Source: Astrocystis sublimbata (lineage: Eukaryota; Ascomycota; Sordariomycetes; Xylariales; Xylariaceae). Taken from it: DNA of 64,000 nucleotides. Numbering within the stretch: position 1 is the first letter of the stretch; each line of letters begins with the position of its first letter. The notes beneath the pieces are model-generated. The model was not told the origin of the DNA. It searched no databases and saw only the letters and a program-made list of their open reading frames with translations. The DNA lies in contig JAJNNY010000004.1 of assembly GCA_022453515.1 (NCBI GenBank), forward strand, positions 744,001-808,000, read 5' to 3'. A program made the position numbers and the translations under genes. This document shows, one piece after another, positions 21,094 to 33,128 of the stretch.

Positions 21094-21581
21094 ATGCAAA
21101 TCAGCAGCGTTTTCACCGCAGCCATCTTAGTTCTCGGGTATGACCGCCTACCTTTTGGCGAAGCTTAGTGTTCATAGACTGATGTCTGAGTTATATAGTG
21201 TTACCGCCAGGAAGCACCATTACTGCAACTGCCACGTGAACCAGAAGATCGACGCTGGCCTCTCGAAGAAGACTTGTGATATCTACGGAAGGATCTACGG
21301 GAATGTCGAGTTTAGTAAGTACTCCATCCTGAGTGAAGCTGATTAAATACCTTTGAGTTACACCTGCTAATATCATAACTTTTTTTTCATCTAGTCGCTG
21401 CCAGAGCCACTGTGAGCTTACCCTGAGAATTTACGACGCGAAACCTGACTGACTGATTGTGCAAAAGTGCAGCTACAAGCCAAAGGGTGATGGGATTGAT
21501 TACGATACTTTCCATGCCCTGTGCAAGGCCGAGCACGGCGGCGACGTCAGCGGTACTGCCGGGAACTGCTTCAAGCACTAA
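21094..21581 (+). CDS. Cysteine-rich small secreted protein (effector-like)
   Basis: Four exons, 21094-21137, 21199-21314, 21395-21411 and 21468-21581, give 96 residues with every junction in frame. The third exon is only 17 nt. Residues 1 to about 18 form a signal peptide (MQISSVFTAAILVLGVTA); the mature chain of about 78 residues has six cysteines at 24, 26, 41, 60, 78 and 93, enough for three disulfides, and is rich in Lys, His and Gly (KHHYCNCHVNQKIDAGLSKK). I do not recognise a named family. Size, signal peptide and even cysteine number match candidate effectors or antimicrobial peptides of plant-associated fungi. It stands in a gene-poor stretch, with about 1.5 kb free upstream and 1.4 kb free downstream. 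Function is not known. Confidence 0.7.
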
Positions 21582-22978
21582 GTGTTTTGGGCAATCTTGC
21601 GCCGATATCTCCATTCAAGCAGAGATATAAGGAGCGTTCATGGACGGGTGAAATGAGAGGGAGGAACTGTGTTGAGCTACTAGAATTCGGTATGAATGAA
21701 AGGTGGTGCGGAGCTGTCTGCGAGAAAATGACTGGAAAATCTTTTCGAATTATGTCAAGAATACTTGTTATATTCCTCGCTTGTGAACTTGGACAGGGAG
21801 AATATATAATTAACAACCAGTAAGAAAACGACTGTGCCGACCAGTGTTCGTGAACTCCGAATTTTGATAACTGACATCTGATGCCATAAGCTACCTTGGC
21901 CCCCATTATGGACAGCCTGGGTAACCACGACTGACTCACACTACCATTAAAGGCCTAGCAATCTTGAATCATACGGTAAAGGTCTCTACAGAGTCACTTG
22001 TATATGGCCTCACATAGCCCACGTTCTTAGAAACCGTAGATGTTTAGCTCCCTTGAGCCCAGATCTCTTGAACTACGGTCGCTTGTAAAACTACAATAGC
22101 CAGATCTTTCAAGATGCTATATCTAGTTTATGATTATGCCTTCGAGAAAAGTACCACAACTTCGCAAGCGTGTCTAGCAACTCCAGCAGCGGAATCATAT
22201 ATTGAGTGCATACAATGTCATGGTTTTGTATATAGGTGGCTGCAAATGGTCAACTCCCCGAGTTGACAACATCCTATCTTTTGATATTGTAGTGATTTAG
22301 ATCTGCAGACCTGAACTGTTACATACAACAATCACTTCAATACCCCGCTAGATGCTGCAAGCTTAGTGCTTGGCCAGCCCAGATGATCCCGGTTTGAGAG
22401 CTTCAATTAAGAGACCTGTCATCTGAACCAATGCCTCATATCTGGAAATGGACAACTAAATGCCCCTGTAGGTAGGGCCAGTCCTTCTTCTCGGCCATAC
22501 TTGAGAAACCATGCTTGTTTTTGCGGGGTGTTGGAACTTGTTCCTCAAGTCCGTCCAGCAAGGATCCTGTCCCTAGATCGGGTAGTTCAAGCTTGGTCTC
22601 GTTGTCATGAAATTTACTGTTAACGGTTCTTGTCATCATCGTTACAGTGATACGCCGAAAGGAAACGGCTCAAGCAGGAGAGTTTCTTACAAATTAGTGA
22701 AGGTGTCCTTGGAGGGCGCTGCACAAAATTTTAACGTGCGATCACTTCTGGGATTCGGTGGAACATTGCATGGAAGTGAGTGGGTGTTAAAATACCTATG
22801 GTCGGGTACCTAGGTATGTATGCAATGAAAAGCAGGCAAGAAATAACCGTAACACAGAACTTGGATGATCCTACACCTCTCAACGTTTACCCAAACTCCA
22901 TAGTTGAAGTGGCAAGTAAGACTACAAGACCTCAGGCGAGGACGATCACCTTGTGATTCCCTAGGAACATCAACGACT
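21582..22978. other. Gene-poor stretch
   Basis: 1.4 kb between the small secreted protein and the end of the DUF2235 gene. A CCTAGG-type motif (GGTACCTAGGTATG) lies near 22805. No supportable gene. Confidence 0.5.
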
Positions 22979-24972
22979 CTAGCCAACCAAAATGTATGTT
23001 TGGTGATCAGGGCTCGGTGATGATTTGGATGTGATGCCCATGGTTCCACCAGTGTCAGGGGCTTCCTCGGCCTTGGTGACCTGGGCGACGTTGCCCTTGT
23101 GTTTGAGGCAAGGAGGCAATGTTCCACCGTGGTTGTTACCAGGACAGTACGTAGGATCGTTTTTCAATCGCCAAAGAAGGGACTCGTGTAGCACAGCATC
23201 TGCGAGAACAGTTCAGTCAGTTACTATCACCATAACCATGAGGCATCACCACATAAAGGGGATGACTAAGGATACATACCACGAGGGATATCCCGCCAAG
23301 ACCCATTGTTGAGAGGGAAGCGAATGCGCTTCCATTGGTTTCCCTCCAACTCCCATCGTGTGATGGTAGGTAGCCACTCTATTGACAGTTAGCTTCCCAT
23401 TGAAAACCCCAACGTGTTGACCAAGTGCTTAAACGGTACTTACCCATCCATTTCCATAAGAGCACCCTAAAGAAGCCTGTGCCCTGACCGAAACTTAGCG
23501 AGTCATGTATCGCACCTGTGAGTGCCTCTTTCTTTCGTTTCTCAAAAGAGCGCAGGAATCCTGGCATGTTCTTGGAGAACTGAATAGCCGCTGACCTGTC
23601 CACGTCGCCGACCAACCCAAGCTCATAGATCATCCACGCGAGGGGGATATCACTCATCTGGAAAGGATCAGTGCGGACGTCTTTGCTTGCTTCTGTGGGT
23701 TTGCGCGTCGTGAAGATATTCTTGATCCTCTGCCATACGGTCCACTGCGAGGACTTGGCGTGGGTATCGAAAGGGTGGTCAGCCACAGCAGGCCATCCTC
23801 CTCCCACGTCACCGTGGCAGCCGGGAAACCAGACCTCTTTCAAGTCTTCGCCATCGTTGCTGTCTGTTGCGCGGATGTCTTGGGACAATAGAGCCGGCTT
23901 GAACTTTACACGACGCTCATCAACCGAGACTGCGTGACGTACGAACTGAGCCGTCCCTTTCACGGGCACCGGCACGGGAGTGTGTCGCTCAAGGGGTGCA
24001 ACTGAGTTGACGCAGTCCCAGATACCAAGGAAATACACTTTGATGTTTCTGTCCTCGGTGACCTTCTGAGACCCTGACATATAGGTGACCTGCTCCTTGC
24101 GACAGAAGGTGTTGCTGAAGGCGGCAACCTCATTGTGTGCCAGTTCGAAGTTATGTCCATGGGGCGAGTGGTTGCCCCCTTCGTTGTCCTCGAGCATAGG
24201 GTTTTCTCCATCGCCGTCGGCTGAATCGCAATCGTCTTCAATGTCTAGCTGGCGAGCAGTGAAGTCTTCGACTTCGCCTGCCAGGTACTTTTGGTAAAGG
24301 CGGTAGGCGAAGGGGACCATCTCTTCATTGCCTTTGCACAAAAGTCCTACGGTGTTGACCATGCGCGCAAGGAACTTAGCCCTATACATTAGAATTAATA
24401 TGCATCGACTATTTACTGATATTGTTTTTGGACGGCGATAGGCTTACGTGAAAGCCCCTCGGCTGAATCCGAACATATAAATCTTGGCGCCCTATATTTT
24501 GAATGACGATTAGCCATTCGCATACAATGGAGTGACATAATAAGAATTGCTCACAGTATCGTAGAATTTCATCAAGAACCGATATCCAGCCATGACATGG
24601 GCATCGAAGGTGTTGCCAATGCCTTGATCAATAGTCATGGCGACAGAGCTGCGCATCTCGCCGAGCCATGACTTGTTCACCGAAGTCTCATTGATGTCGT
24701 ACGTGCCAATTCCAGCTATTGGGACTGTAAGCAATGCGTTTGAATTGTTCTGGTAGATGAGGCTCACTCTGGTAATAATGAAATTGTCGGGGAGCATGAC
24801 GATCTAACTTGTTCAGGAGCTTCACTACGTTGGTGTCTGCATTGGAGCCACTGAAAGTGTTTCCCGTGCCATCGAAACACAACACAAGCTTCTTAGGCTC
24901 AAGAAGAGCTTCCATTGCCTCGGTGCTCGACATGCCGTTCGTTTGGCCGTTCATGTCGCCCGTGACAGGCAT
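22979..24972 (-). CDS. DUF2235 alpha/beta-hydrolase (Tle1-phospholipase-like fold)
   Basis: Six exons on the minus strand: 24972-24768, 24715-24555, 24491-24448, 24381-23444, 23378-23280 and 23199-22979; 555 residues with all phases consistent. The DUF2235 signatures are complete: [10 protein letters not shown] (Asp34), GFSRGAF with the nucleophilic Ser132 in G-x-S-x-G, LGIWDCV (Asp259) and [12 protein letters not shown] (His326), then [18 protein letters not shown] near the end. No signal peptide or clear membrane segment. Fungal genomes carry many DUF2235 paralogues of unknown substrate; bacterial relatives include Tle1-type phospholipases delivered by type VI secretion. The catalytic residues here look intact, so an active serine hydrolase, possibly on lipids, is a reasonable inference. 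It is divergent from the psi oxygenase gene. Confidence 0.85.
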
Positions 24973-26526
24973 TTTGAAGTTGGAGTTGGGCAAAATCAAG
25001 AAAGATGATGTATAGTAGAGGGGACATGACCGACTTGATAGATATAACTTGCCAAGCGACAGGTAACCGTTGCAATATGATACATAATCTCACCGATTTG
25101 TTTTTCTTCTTCACTCTGCGCGAGGGTGACACCTCTCCTGACCGGTATTCCCGATGAATGCAGCCACCCCAATAGCATCTGAGCGTGTTGTCTGACAACA
25201 CCTCGCCGTCCCCTTCCCCTCTTTCCGGCGTGCATTTCAGTGGCTGGCCGAGAACAGACGCAAGGGTGATGATAGCTCATGACCGGATCGGTGCCGAGCG
25301 CTGAAGCCACGGCGCTGTTTTTCGAAGCTGAACCACCTAGCCACTACCACTTGCATGGAGCACCACCTATCGGAATGTCAATATTGACCAATACTTGGCT
25401 TCAGCTCTGCACTGGCGATTGCGGATCGGATCTAGAAGCGCGACATACGCTGTTCATTCCAGCTATCGAATCCTCGTCCCCCGGTTCAATGTTCAGCTGG
25501 CTTATAACAACACAACACAACACCACAACCCCCCGCAAAAACCTGACAGGTTCCCCGTGCATTGATGTGCAATGCACATGTAGCCCCAGGTAAGTAGGCA
25601 AGTCTCGGATCATAACTACTTGGACCCTGGCCGCGTCATGAATGTGAGACTAGGAAAGTTTCCGTTACACCTGCAGGTGGCCATTGCATATGTTTTATTG
25701 AATTGACATATGACGGTGATAGAAGCGGGGACTTCGCAACTCATGCATGGCCGGGCTCAAATCAACCAACCACCTCCCCGATGTTACTAAGTAGTTCGCG
25801 TCGGTGTGTAACGGTCGCAGAGGTGATCGCCATTCGGCCGGCACCTCCCGTATGCTGCCCGTGTAATATTGAAAGCCACATTGTACCTAAAGAACAACTG
25901 AATGTGTATCCAATGAGGATGCCGGGAAGGCGTCAAGATAGGTCTCGGCCCCAGACATTCTTCGGAATGCGGTCGAGACCGGCTCTCATTCGAGTCTGAC
26001 AGTGTGAAACAACCTACCGAAGACTAAGAACCTCGCCGTCATTCAGCCCATGTGATTATCGGGTCACTTTCAACGACACCATCATCCAGAGCTGGATACG
26101 GAACGCCACAGATGCGGCATCGACCAGACGCAAGCTGATGATTGAGAAATGATGTACACCGATTGGTCTAAGGGTAACATGCACATGCACGCAGCAAGAG
26201 CAATCATACTAGGTGCTGCCGTCGCCAATTGCTTCTTCGAAATCAAGTCTCACCACTGGCTGTACTAAGGATTTTGGGGGTGACCGGCGACGTGGCTGCC
26301 AACCGCGGATGCAACCTCCAAGCCATGTCTTCAATCAAGTCTGCGGGGTGATGCCAAAGTGAGGGGTTGGCGACTAAGCCTTGTGCCACAGCTATGATGC
26401 TATCAAGATAATAGAAGAGGTATTGTGTTATAAAGGAAGCTGCTGGGGTATCAACTAGAAAGCTTTCTTGCCCACTTCATCATAAACATTTACACCGAAC
26501 AATATTACAGTCAAGAACTTTTCAGC
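24973..26526. promoter_or_regulatory. Divergent region between DUF2235 and psi-oxygenase genes
   Basis: 1.55 kb separates the two divergent start codons. A TATAAA lies at 26429-26434, about 93 nt before the oxygenase ATG. An A/C-rich CAACA repeat lies near 25507-25530. Frames inside the region are short and unrecognised. Confidence 0.5.
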
Positions 26527-29500
26527 ATGGCCCCTGAAGAGAAATTCCAGGCCGGCGAGGCTTACGGCGACCCAAAGAAGAATTCTGCGGATAACTTCTT
26601 GAGTGATCCTGTGAAAGTTGCTACAGACCTCCTCAAGGACTACAAAGGTCTTCGCAGCCAGGTAAATAGCTAGAGTCTCTTAACATTTCCACGTCCCCGG
26701 GGCCAGAGATTAGCCCAAGAGTCTATCCTGCTCCCCAGAGATCTATAAAACTTGTATAGCCTAGGGCACATTTACGATGAGTGAAAATGCTGACAGTGTG
26801 TGCTTCCTAAGGCCTCAGTCCCAGAGATTGTGGAACTTATCAAGGGGCTTATGAACCCTGGACAGCCTATAGACGACAAGAAAGGGTATGTCGAGCTCTG
26901 ACTGAAGTGCCGGACGATCTAACAGGTAGTAGCACCACTGAGTTGTTGATCGGCATTCTCACTTCATTGCCCTCTACTTCAGAAGCCCGAACTCATCTTA
27001 CCAACAAGCTCATTGACACGCTCTGGGGTAACCTCCAACACCCGCCTTTGAGCTATGTTGGGGCCGATGTCAAGTATGAAGTTGTCTCCGCCGAGACGTC
27101 CGGGGCCAAGAAGGAGCCAAAGCCCTCTGATGTTATCGAGTTCAAAGCACCTGACAGTGATGTGATTCTCCGTGAGGTAGTCCCCCAGGCTCCGGATGGG
27201 CTATACCAGTATCGCATGCCAGACGGGTCTTTCAACAATGCCCTCCAGCCGAATCTCGGCAGAGCAGGTACGCCCTATGCGAAGTCAGTAAGGAACATCA
27301 AGCGTATGCACGGTGTGAAGCCAGACCCCGGCCTACTTTTTGATCTCCTGATGGCTCGAGAAGATGGCGGCTTCAAGGAGAATCCAGCCGGAATCTCTTC
27401 TATGCTCTTCTACCATGCTTCGATTATCATTCATGACATTTTCCGAACGTCTCGCACGGATATGAACATCTCCGATGTATCCTCGTACTTGGACCTGGCC
27501 CCTCTTTACGGTTCAAGCCTCCGAGATCAGTTGGAGATTCGAACGATGAAGGAGGGCAAGCTGAAGCCCGACACCTTTCACGAGAAGCGTCTGCTCGGGC
27601 AGCCTGCTGGAGTGAACGTTATGCTTGTCATGTACAACCGTATGCACAACTATGTTGCGGACATTTTGCTGAAGATCAACGAGAATGGCCGCTTCACCCT
27701 GGCCTGTGCAGCTAGCGCGAGCCCCGAAGACAAGGCAAAAGCGGTTGCGAAGCAGGATCACGACCTCTTCAATACCGCTCGTCTCATTGTCGGGGGGCTA
27801 TACGTCAACATCTCACTCCACGATTATCTCAGGGCAATCACAAACACGCACCACACTAGCAGTGACTGGACCTTGGACCCTCGTGTTGACATAACCAAGC
27901 AATTCGATGGTGAGGGTACCCCGCGAGGTGTTGGAAACCAAGTTAGCGTGGAGTTCAACCTGCTCTACCGTTTCCATTCCTGCATATCGAAGAAAGACGA
28001 GGGCTGGATCAACAACTTCTTCCTCAGGCTCTTCCCCGGGCGCAATCCAGACGACCTCAAGGATGTCAGCTGGGTCGAGCTTGGTCAAGCCCTATTGTCA
28101 TTTGAACAAAGCGTAAGAATTCTCCATAACCAATTCCTTCATGCTGTGTTGTTTTTGACAATGCGAAGCTTCTGAATATGTGATCCTGTGTAATATCACC
28201 GACTAATAGTTGTTTAGATCCCTAAGGACCCCAGTGTGCGCACTTTTGATGGCCTGGAGCGACAGGAAGATGGCAAGTTCAAGGACGACGATCTGGCTCG
28301 CATCCTCAAAGAAGCCATGGACGACCCAGCTGGGATGTTCGGTGCTCGTAATGTCCCGAAGGCGCTCAAGATCGTTGAGGTGCTGGGTATCAACCAAGCC
28401 CGAAAATGGCAAATTGCGTCGCTCAACGAGTTCCGTGACTTCTTCGGCCTCAAGCGATGGGAGAAGTTCACCGACATCAACTCCGACCCGCAGATCGCAA
28501 AGATTCTTGAGCAGCTATAGTAAGCCACCACGCTTTACATCTAGCCATGTGGGCAGCAGACTACTCAGATTCATAATAACTGACTCAAAAAACCGCAGTG
28601 ACGATCCCGATATGGTTGAGTTTTACCCTGGACTCATGATCGAAGACACCAAGCCGGTGAGAAATGCCGGCACCGGAATATGCCCTACCTACACCCTTGG
28701 AAGAGCTGTTCTTTCCGACGCGGTTACCCTAGTAAGATCCGATCGATTCAATACTCTAGATTATACCGTCTCCAATCTCACAGCCTGGGGCTACAATGAA
28801 GTGCAGCAAGACCCCAAAACCATGGGCGGTTCCATGCTCTATAAGCTGATACAGCGCGGCCTGCCTGGGTGGTTCCCTTATAACTCTGTGGCCGTCATGC
28901 AGCCAATGTACACCAAGAAGGCCAACGCTGCCATTGCCAAGGAGCTCGGTACTCTGGACCAGTTCACCTTGGACGATCCCAAGCCACCAGCGAAGCCTGT
29001 TGTCGTTTTCTCAAACGCGGCCATCAAGCAGGTGCTAAGCAATCCCAAGCAATACGTCACACCATGGGTACAGCCGTTGAACGCCTGCTTCCCAGGCAAA
29101 AAGGACTTCAGCTGGTTCATGCTCTCAGGAGACGGTGACGTGAATCTCAAAGAGCGGGCGAACTGGCAGAAGGTGCTGAAGAAGGTGCCGAACCTCCACA
29201 ATGCCATCCACAACCTCATGGAAACGGTCGGTGCCGAGCTCATTGAGAACGCGACCTTCACTTTGAAGGAAGGTCTCAACCAGATCGATTTCATCCGCGA
29301 TGTCGCCATTCCGTTGAATGCGCGATTGCTCGCTGATTTATTCTATTTCGATATGAAGTCCAATGAGAACCCAGACGGTGTTCTCAGCACCACCGAGCTC
29401 TACCGACACCTTTTGAACATTCGGATTTGGGGCGTGAACAACAACGACCCTGCCCAGGCCTGGAACCGACGCCGCCGTGCCCAGGAGGGTGCCAAGGTGA

Positions 29501-30586
29501 TCATGGAGACCACTCGCAAGCTTGTTGATGAAGTGCAGCGCAGCAAGGGCCTCGGGCTGGGAATTGCCTCAACTCTCTCCAACGTCCTGACGCGCAAGTC
29601 GAAGATCAAGAAAGACTCTCTCCGTGACTGCGGGTATAAGATTGTCGAGGAATTGCTTGCCCAGACGAACTCGGCCGAGCGCGTCACAGACAACCTTTGG
29701 CTCTCATCATTTGGCGGCTCAGGGGTGCCTGTTACAGCGGTCAGTAGTGACACCTTCTAATCCCTTTCAAGGTATTGCTGTGTGTTTTATCCTTGTTTAG
29801 ATACTAATCGTCGAAATAGTTCTACGAAGTCCTGGAGTTCTTCCTGCGCCCGGAAAATGCATCCATTTGGGCCGAGGTGCAGACTCTCGTGCAGAAGGGA
29901 GACGATGCCGGCCTCCACAACTACGTGAGAGAGGCTCAGCGCCTGACCACGACGCAGCGCAATGTGCGTGTCGCTGTCGCGCCCGGTGAGCTTGAGGGCA
30001 AACAGGTGCAGCCGGGTAACCTTGTTGTGATGATGCTTGTGAGTATCTTTTATTTGCTGAAATTCACCCGTAGCCCTCTTCGTCTTTCGGCCACAACAAG
30101 TACTAATCGAATCTCAGGGCGAGGCCGGGCGAAACAAGGAAGAGTTCGAAGACGCAGCCACTTTCAACGCCAACCGCAAGGTCAGCGACGTGTCGGCTTT
30201 TAGCTACGGCCAGCACGAGTGTCTGGCCAAGGACTTGGCTCTTGCGTTCATCGTTGGTCTCGTGAAGCTTGCTGCTGATCTGAAGGTGCTTCGTCCCGCA
30301 CCGGGCCAGATGGGACAGGTCAGAACGATCCGTGTCGGCACCGAAAAGGCCTATCTCAACGACAGTTGGTCATACCTCGCCTTTGATGCAAGCAGTAAGT
30401 TATTATCCTACGCCGCGGTCCCCCCCATTCCAAAGACGTGTACTGATCTGGTTGTCAGCCTGGAAGCTTCATTTCGACGGCCATGGGAAAGGTGGCTACA
30501 AGGGGGAAATACAGCCCACGAAGCCGGTAGAGATGCAGCAGTATTATTTCATGCTTCAGAAGCGCAAGGCAGAGCTCTTGAGTTAA
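26527..30586 (+). CDS. Psi-producing oxygenase (fatty-acid dioxygenase / P450 fusion)
   Basis: Eight exons: 26527-26661, 26812-26885, 26930-28112, 28218-28519, 28599-29739, 29820-30038, 30118-30394 and 30459-30586; 1152 residues. The N-terminal half is an animal-type heme peroxidase: distal His238 in SIIIHDIF, SSYLDLAPLYG, then catalytic Tyr416 and proximal His419 in NLLYRFHS. The C-terminal half is a P450: AQRLT helix region and the heme-thiolate Cys1053 in FSYGQHECLAKDLAL. This is the Ppo / linoleate diol synthase layout, which oxygenates oleic and linoleic acid to hydroperoxides and isomerises them to diol oxylipins that steer sexual versus asexual development in Aspergillus. Both active sites look intact, unlike PpoC, which lacks the P450 Cys. 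A segment of roughly 40 residues (about 120-160) looks inserted relative to the PpoA layout as I know it. Product regiochemistry cannot be read from sequence. Confidence 0.92.
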
Positions 30587-31687
30587 GTCAACCTCAATGG
30601 AGTCTGAGTCTCGTGAAGGAGGTCGCTGGGCCCAAGTTTTCAGCTTTCTTTCTTGTCAGCGTAATTAGGTGCACAACTGTGTCAATCAATCTACAAATCG
30701 ATTCACATAGCTGTTTGATTGATAATATCGTGCTCGTGGCGAATATGGAAATGTTGCCTCGTCGTTTCCCTAACTTGCTGTACAGTAACGTAACAGTGAT
30801 ACGTACTAAAGGACACCCATCATTGTGCTAGTGTCTCAATGTTCCCAGAGGGGCCAGAGCTTCGGGAAGGAATGGCTATTGGGATTCCCTCTACATCATT
30901 TTCGTTCAGATTTAATTGGTCTTTTAGAAAAGACATGATGTTTAAACAGCTCGACCCTTTGAATAAGTGAGTAGGCTGGTAAAATATAGTTAAGAACATG
31001 TGGTATAATAATGCCTTATCAGACCCACGCCAATTCGTTGGCTTCCGTAAATGAGGGACTACCTAGCTGTCGCCGTTTTAGGGGTGCAAGCTGCCCCTGC
31101 GATTCCAAATTGCTAGGCAGCATGGGCCAAGGTAAAGGTACTGTAAGCTTAGCGTCGGACCCAGCGATGGTCCATGGAAGAAACCGAAGCCTCCGACAAG
31201 ACTTATAACGCAATAGTAAAAAAGATCCATATTTTCCAGTACATGATCAAAAGCCCCATGATTGGTTGTTTCTGGAGTAATCTGCCCTAAAGGGAAAGAC
31301 TTGAGGCGTCCGAAGGACCCAGCATAAATATCCTGAAATAGCAGCACAGTAAGCAAGTCTGTCAGTGTCAGGCACGTCAGGGAACTGACGGCATTGCTTG
31401 CAGGGAGCTGAGATGGAAGTGTCAGACGCCATGGCCATGCGCTTTACTTAGTAAAGCAATTACTTTTCTGTATCCAAGGGCAGGTTGAGGAAGCCGAAGA
31501 TTGTCGCTCACTTACTTCTATTCCCGACCGTTTGCATACCACTTACACGACAATCTGCCCATCTCATCGGTAGACGTGCCCATTAATGAACCGACGACTT
31601 GTGTCGATAGACGCCTCGCGCACCGAGACTTTCAAAGGGCGCTCTTCCTTGCCTAGACACGTGACGACAGCTTCTAAGCCGACCACC
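30587..31687. other. Intergenic, no gene seen
   Basis: 1.1 kb after the oxygenase gene up to the preferred start of the DUF308 gene. A weaker in-frame ATG for that gene lies inside at 31586. No other supportable feature. Confidence 0.5.
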
Positions 31688-32335
31688 ATGGCAGCCAACG
31701 TGGGTGCCTATCTCGAGCGATTCTTCCCGGCTCCGGTCAAGTACGACCAGCTCGACGATGATGAGGACCAGGGATTCGCGCAGGAGCGCTGGCTCAAGAA
31801 GTACTACTTCGTGCGTGTAGCATTCACGGCAGTCTGGGTCGCTGCCGCATTCACCATCGGCGACGCCTATTACGCCGTCGGGGCCGTGCTTCTCGTCATC
31901 TACCCGCTCTGGGACGCGGCGGCCAACCTATGGGATGCGCAGGTCAGCGGCGGGCTCGCGCGCAACCCGACGCAGGCTGTCAATCTGCTGGTCAGTCTGG
32001 CGACGACGATCCTGGTGCTGCTCGCTGTCCTGATGAGCATGCACTGGGTGCTAGGCGTGTACGGTGCCTGGGCCATCCTCTCCGGCTCCATGCAGCTCGG
32101 CTCTGCCGCCCGCCGCTGGCAGACTGCAGGCGCCCAATGGGCCCAGATCCTCAGCGGTGCTCAGTCGTCGCTGGCAGGCGCCTTCTTCATTTTCAAGGCG
32201 ACGCAGCCCGAGGAGCCGTCGATCAAGGACATTGCCGGCTACGCGGCATTTGGAGCTTTCTACTTCCTGGTTTCCGCGCTGTGGCTAACCGTCAAGGGGC
32301 TTCGGTCGCAGAAGCCCAGCAACGATGACTTTTGA
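31688..32335 (+). CDS. DUF308/HdeD-like multi-pass membrane protein
   Basis: A single exon. I prefer the ATG in accaccATGGc at 31688 (215 residues); an in-frame ATG at 31586 with poorer context would add 34 residues. After a short acidic N-terminus (LDDDEDQGF) there are about six hydrophobic segments, grouped as pairs, with glycine-rich patterns such as WVLGVYGAWAILSGSMQL and an R-R-W between segments. Short repeated membrane pairs of this kind characterise DUF308, the family of the bacterial acid-resistance protein HdeD. The fungal role is unknown. The C-terminus is cytosolic-looking and polar (SQKPSNDDF). The call rests on the hydrophobic pattern and is moderate; another small polytopic family is possible. 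Confidence 0.6.
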   Translation: MAANVGAYLERFFPAPVKYDQLDDDEDQGFAQERWLKKYYFVRVAFTAVWVAAAFTIGDAYYAVGAVLLVIYPLWDAAANLWDAQVSGGLARNPTQAVNLLVSLATTILVLLAVLMSMHWVLGVYGAWAILSGSMQLGSAARRWQTAGAQWAQILSGAQSSLAGAFFIFKATQPEEPSIKDIAGYAAFGAFYFLVSALWLTVKGLRSQKPSNDDF

Positions 32336-33128
32336 TGTACATCACACCACACGGGCGATTGAAAAGGTTACGCCGCGGCGCAGGGGTGATTGGAGAATCG
32401 GAGAATTCGACTGTACTTGATTGAGGGTTTCAGCTGGGTATAGAGTGCGGAAATATCGGGAGTCGGGCGCTATTTGTAAGGTTAGAAAGGGAAGACTGTG
32501 CTTGTGCTACCCACCCTCCGGCTTATAGAATTTCGGGTTGATTGCAGCCACAAAGTGCTCCAGGGCTGGCCTAGGGTCGATCATGAAAACTCGACATCAA
32601 TATCAACAGTATCAATACGCGAATGTATGGAAACAGCCAATTTTACATCATCTCGAGGCGAGTGTTGAGTTGCACGTTTTCGATTGCAATGATTAAATAC
32701 TACTAAGAACTTCTGGGTAGAGTACTTCAGATGAATTGACAACAAAGCGATTTGACCATTGTTGAGAATTACCTAAGGTAAAGTATACTCCTGGGCGAGG
32801 TACCTAAAGGTGCAAGTAAATGGGATGCAGCTTCCCGCTGCTGCGTTTGACTCAAGTTCCTCTCATTGGGTCGGTTTTGGCAGCCACTTGCGAGTCGCCA
32901 CTACCACGTCGCTTCTCAATGCCCGTTCAGTCGCCTTCCTCTCATCTCTCCATTCATCCTGTTTACTGTGTCATACAACAGCAAGAACTCCAACTCTTAG
33001 AGCCGCGTGCTACATCATTTGGGTACTCTGGGATACCACGAACCCTTGGCTCAAAGACACCTTGCCAGTTAACAGACTGCAGCATATCAAGGCTCTTGCT
33101 TCATTCAGGTGATACCAATTGATTCGTG
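32336..33128. other. Intergenic, no gene seen
   Basis: 0.8 kb; GGTACCTAA-type motifs near 32770-32810 belong to the recurrent CCTAGG-like class. Probable promoter of the tetraspanin gene at the right end. Confidence 0.45.

Noticed and set aside
25703..25999. 98-codon plus frame in the DUF2235/oxygenase divergent region
   Set aside because: Composition looks random; no signal peptide, domain or splice extension.
28113..28217. Read-through of psi-oxygenase intron 3 as coding
   Set aside because: It reaches a stop after SVRILHNQ...; splicing yields the family sequence FEQS-IPKDPSVRTF.
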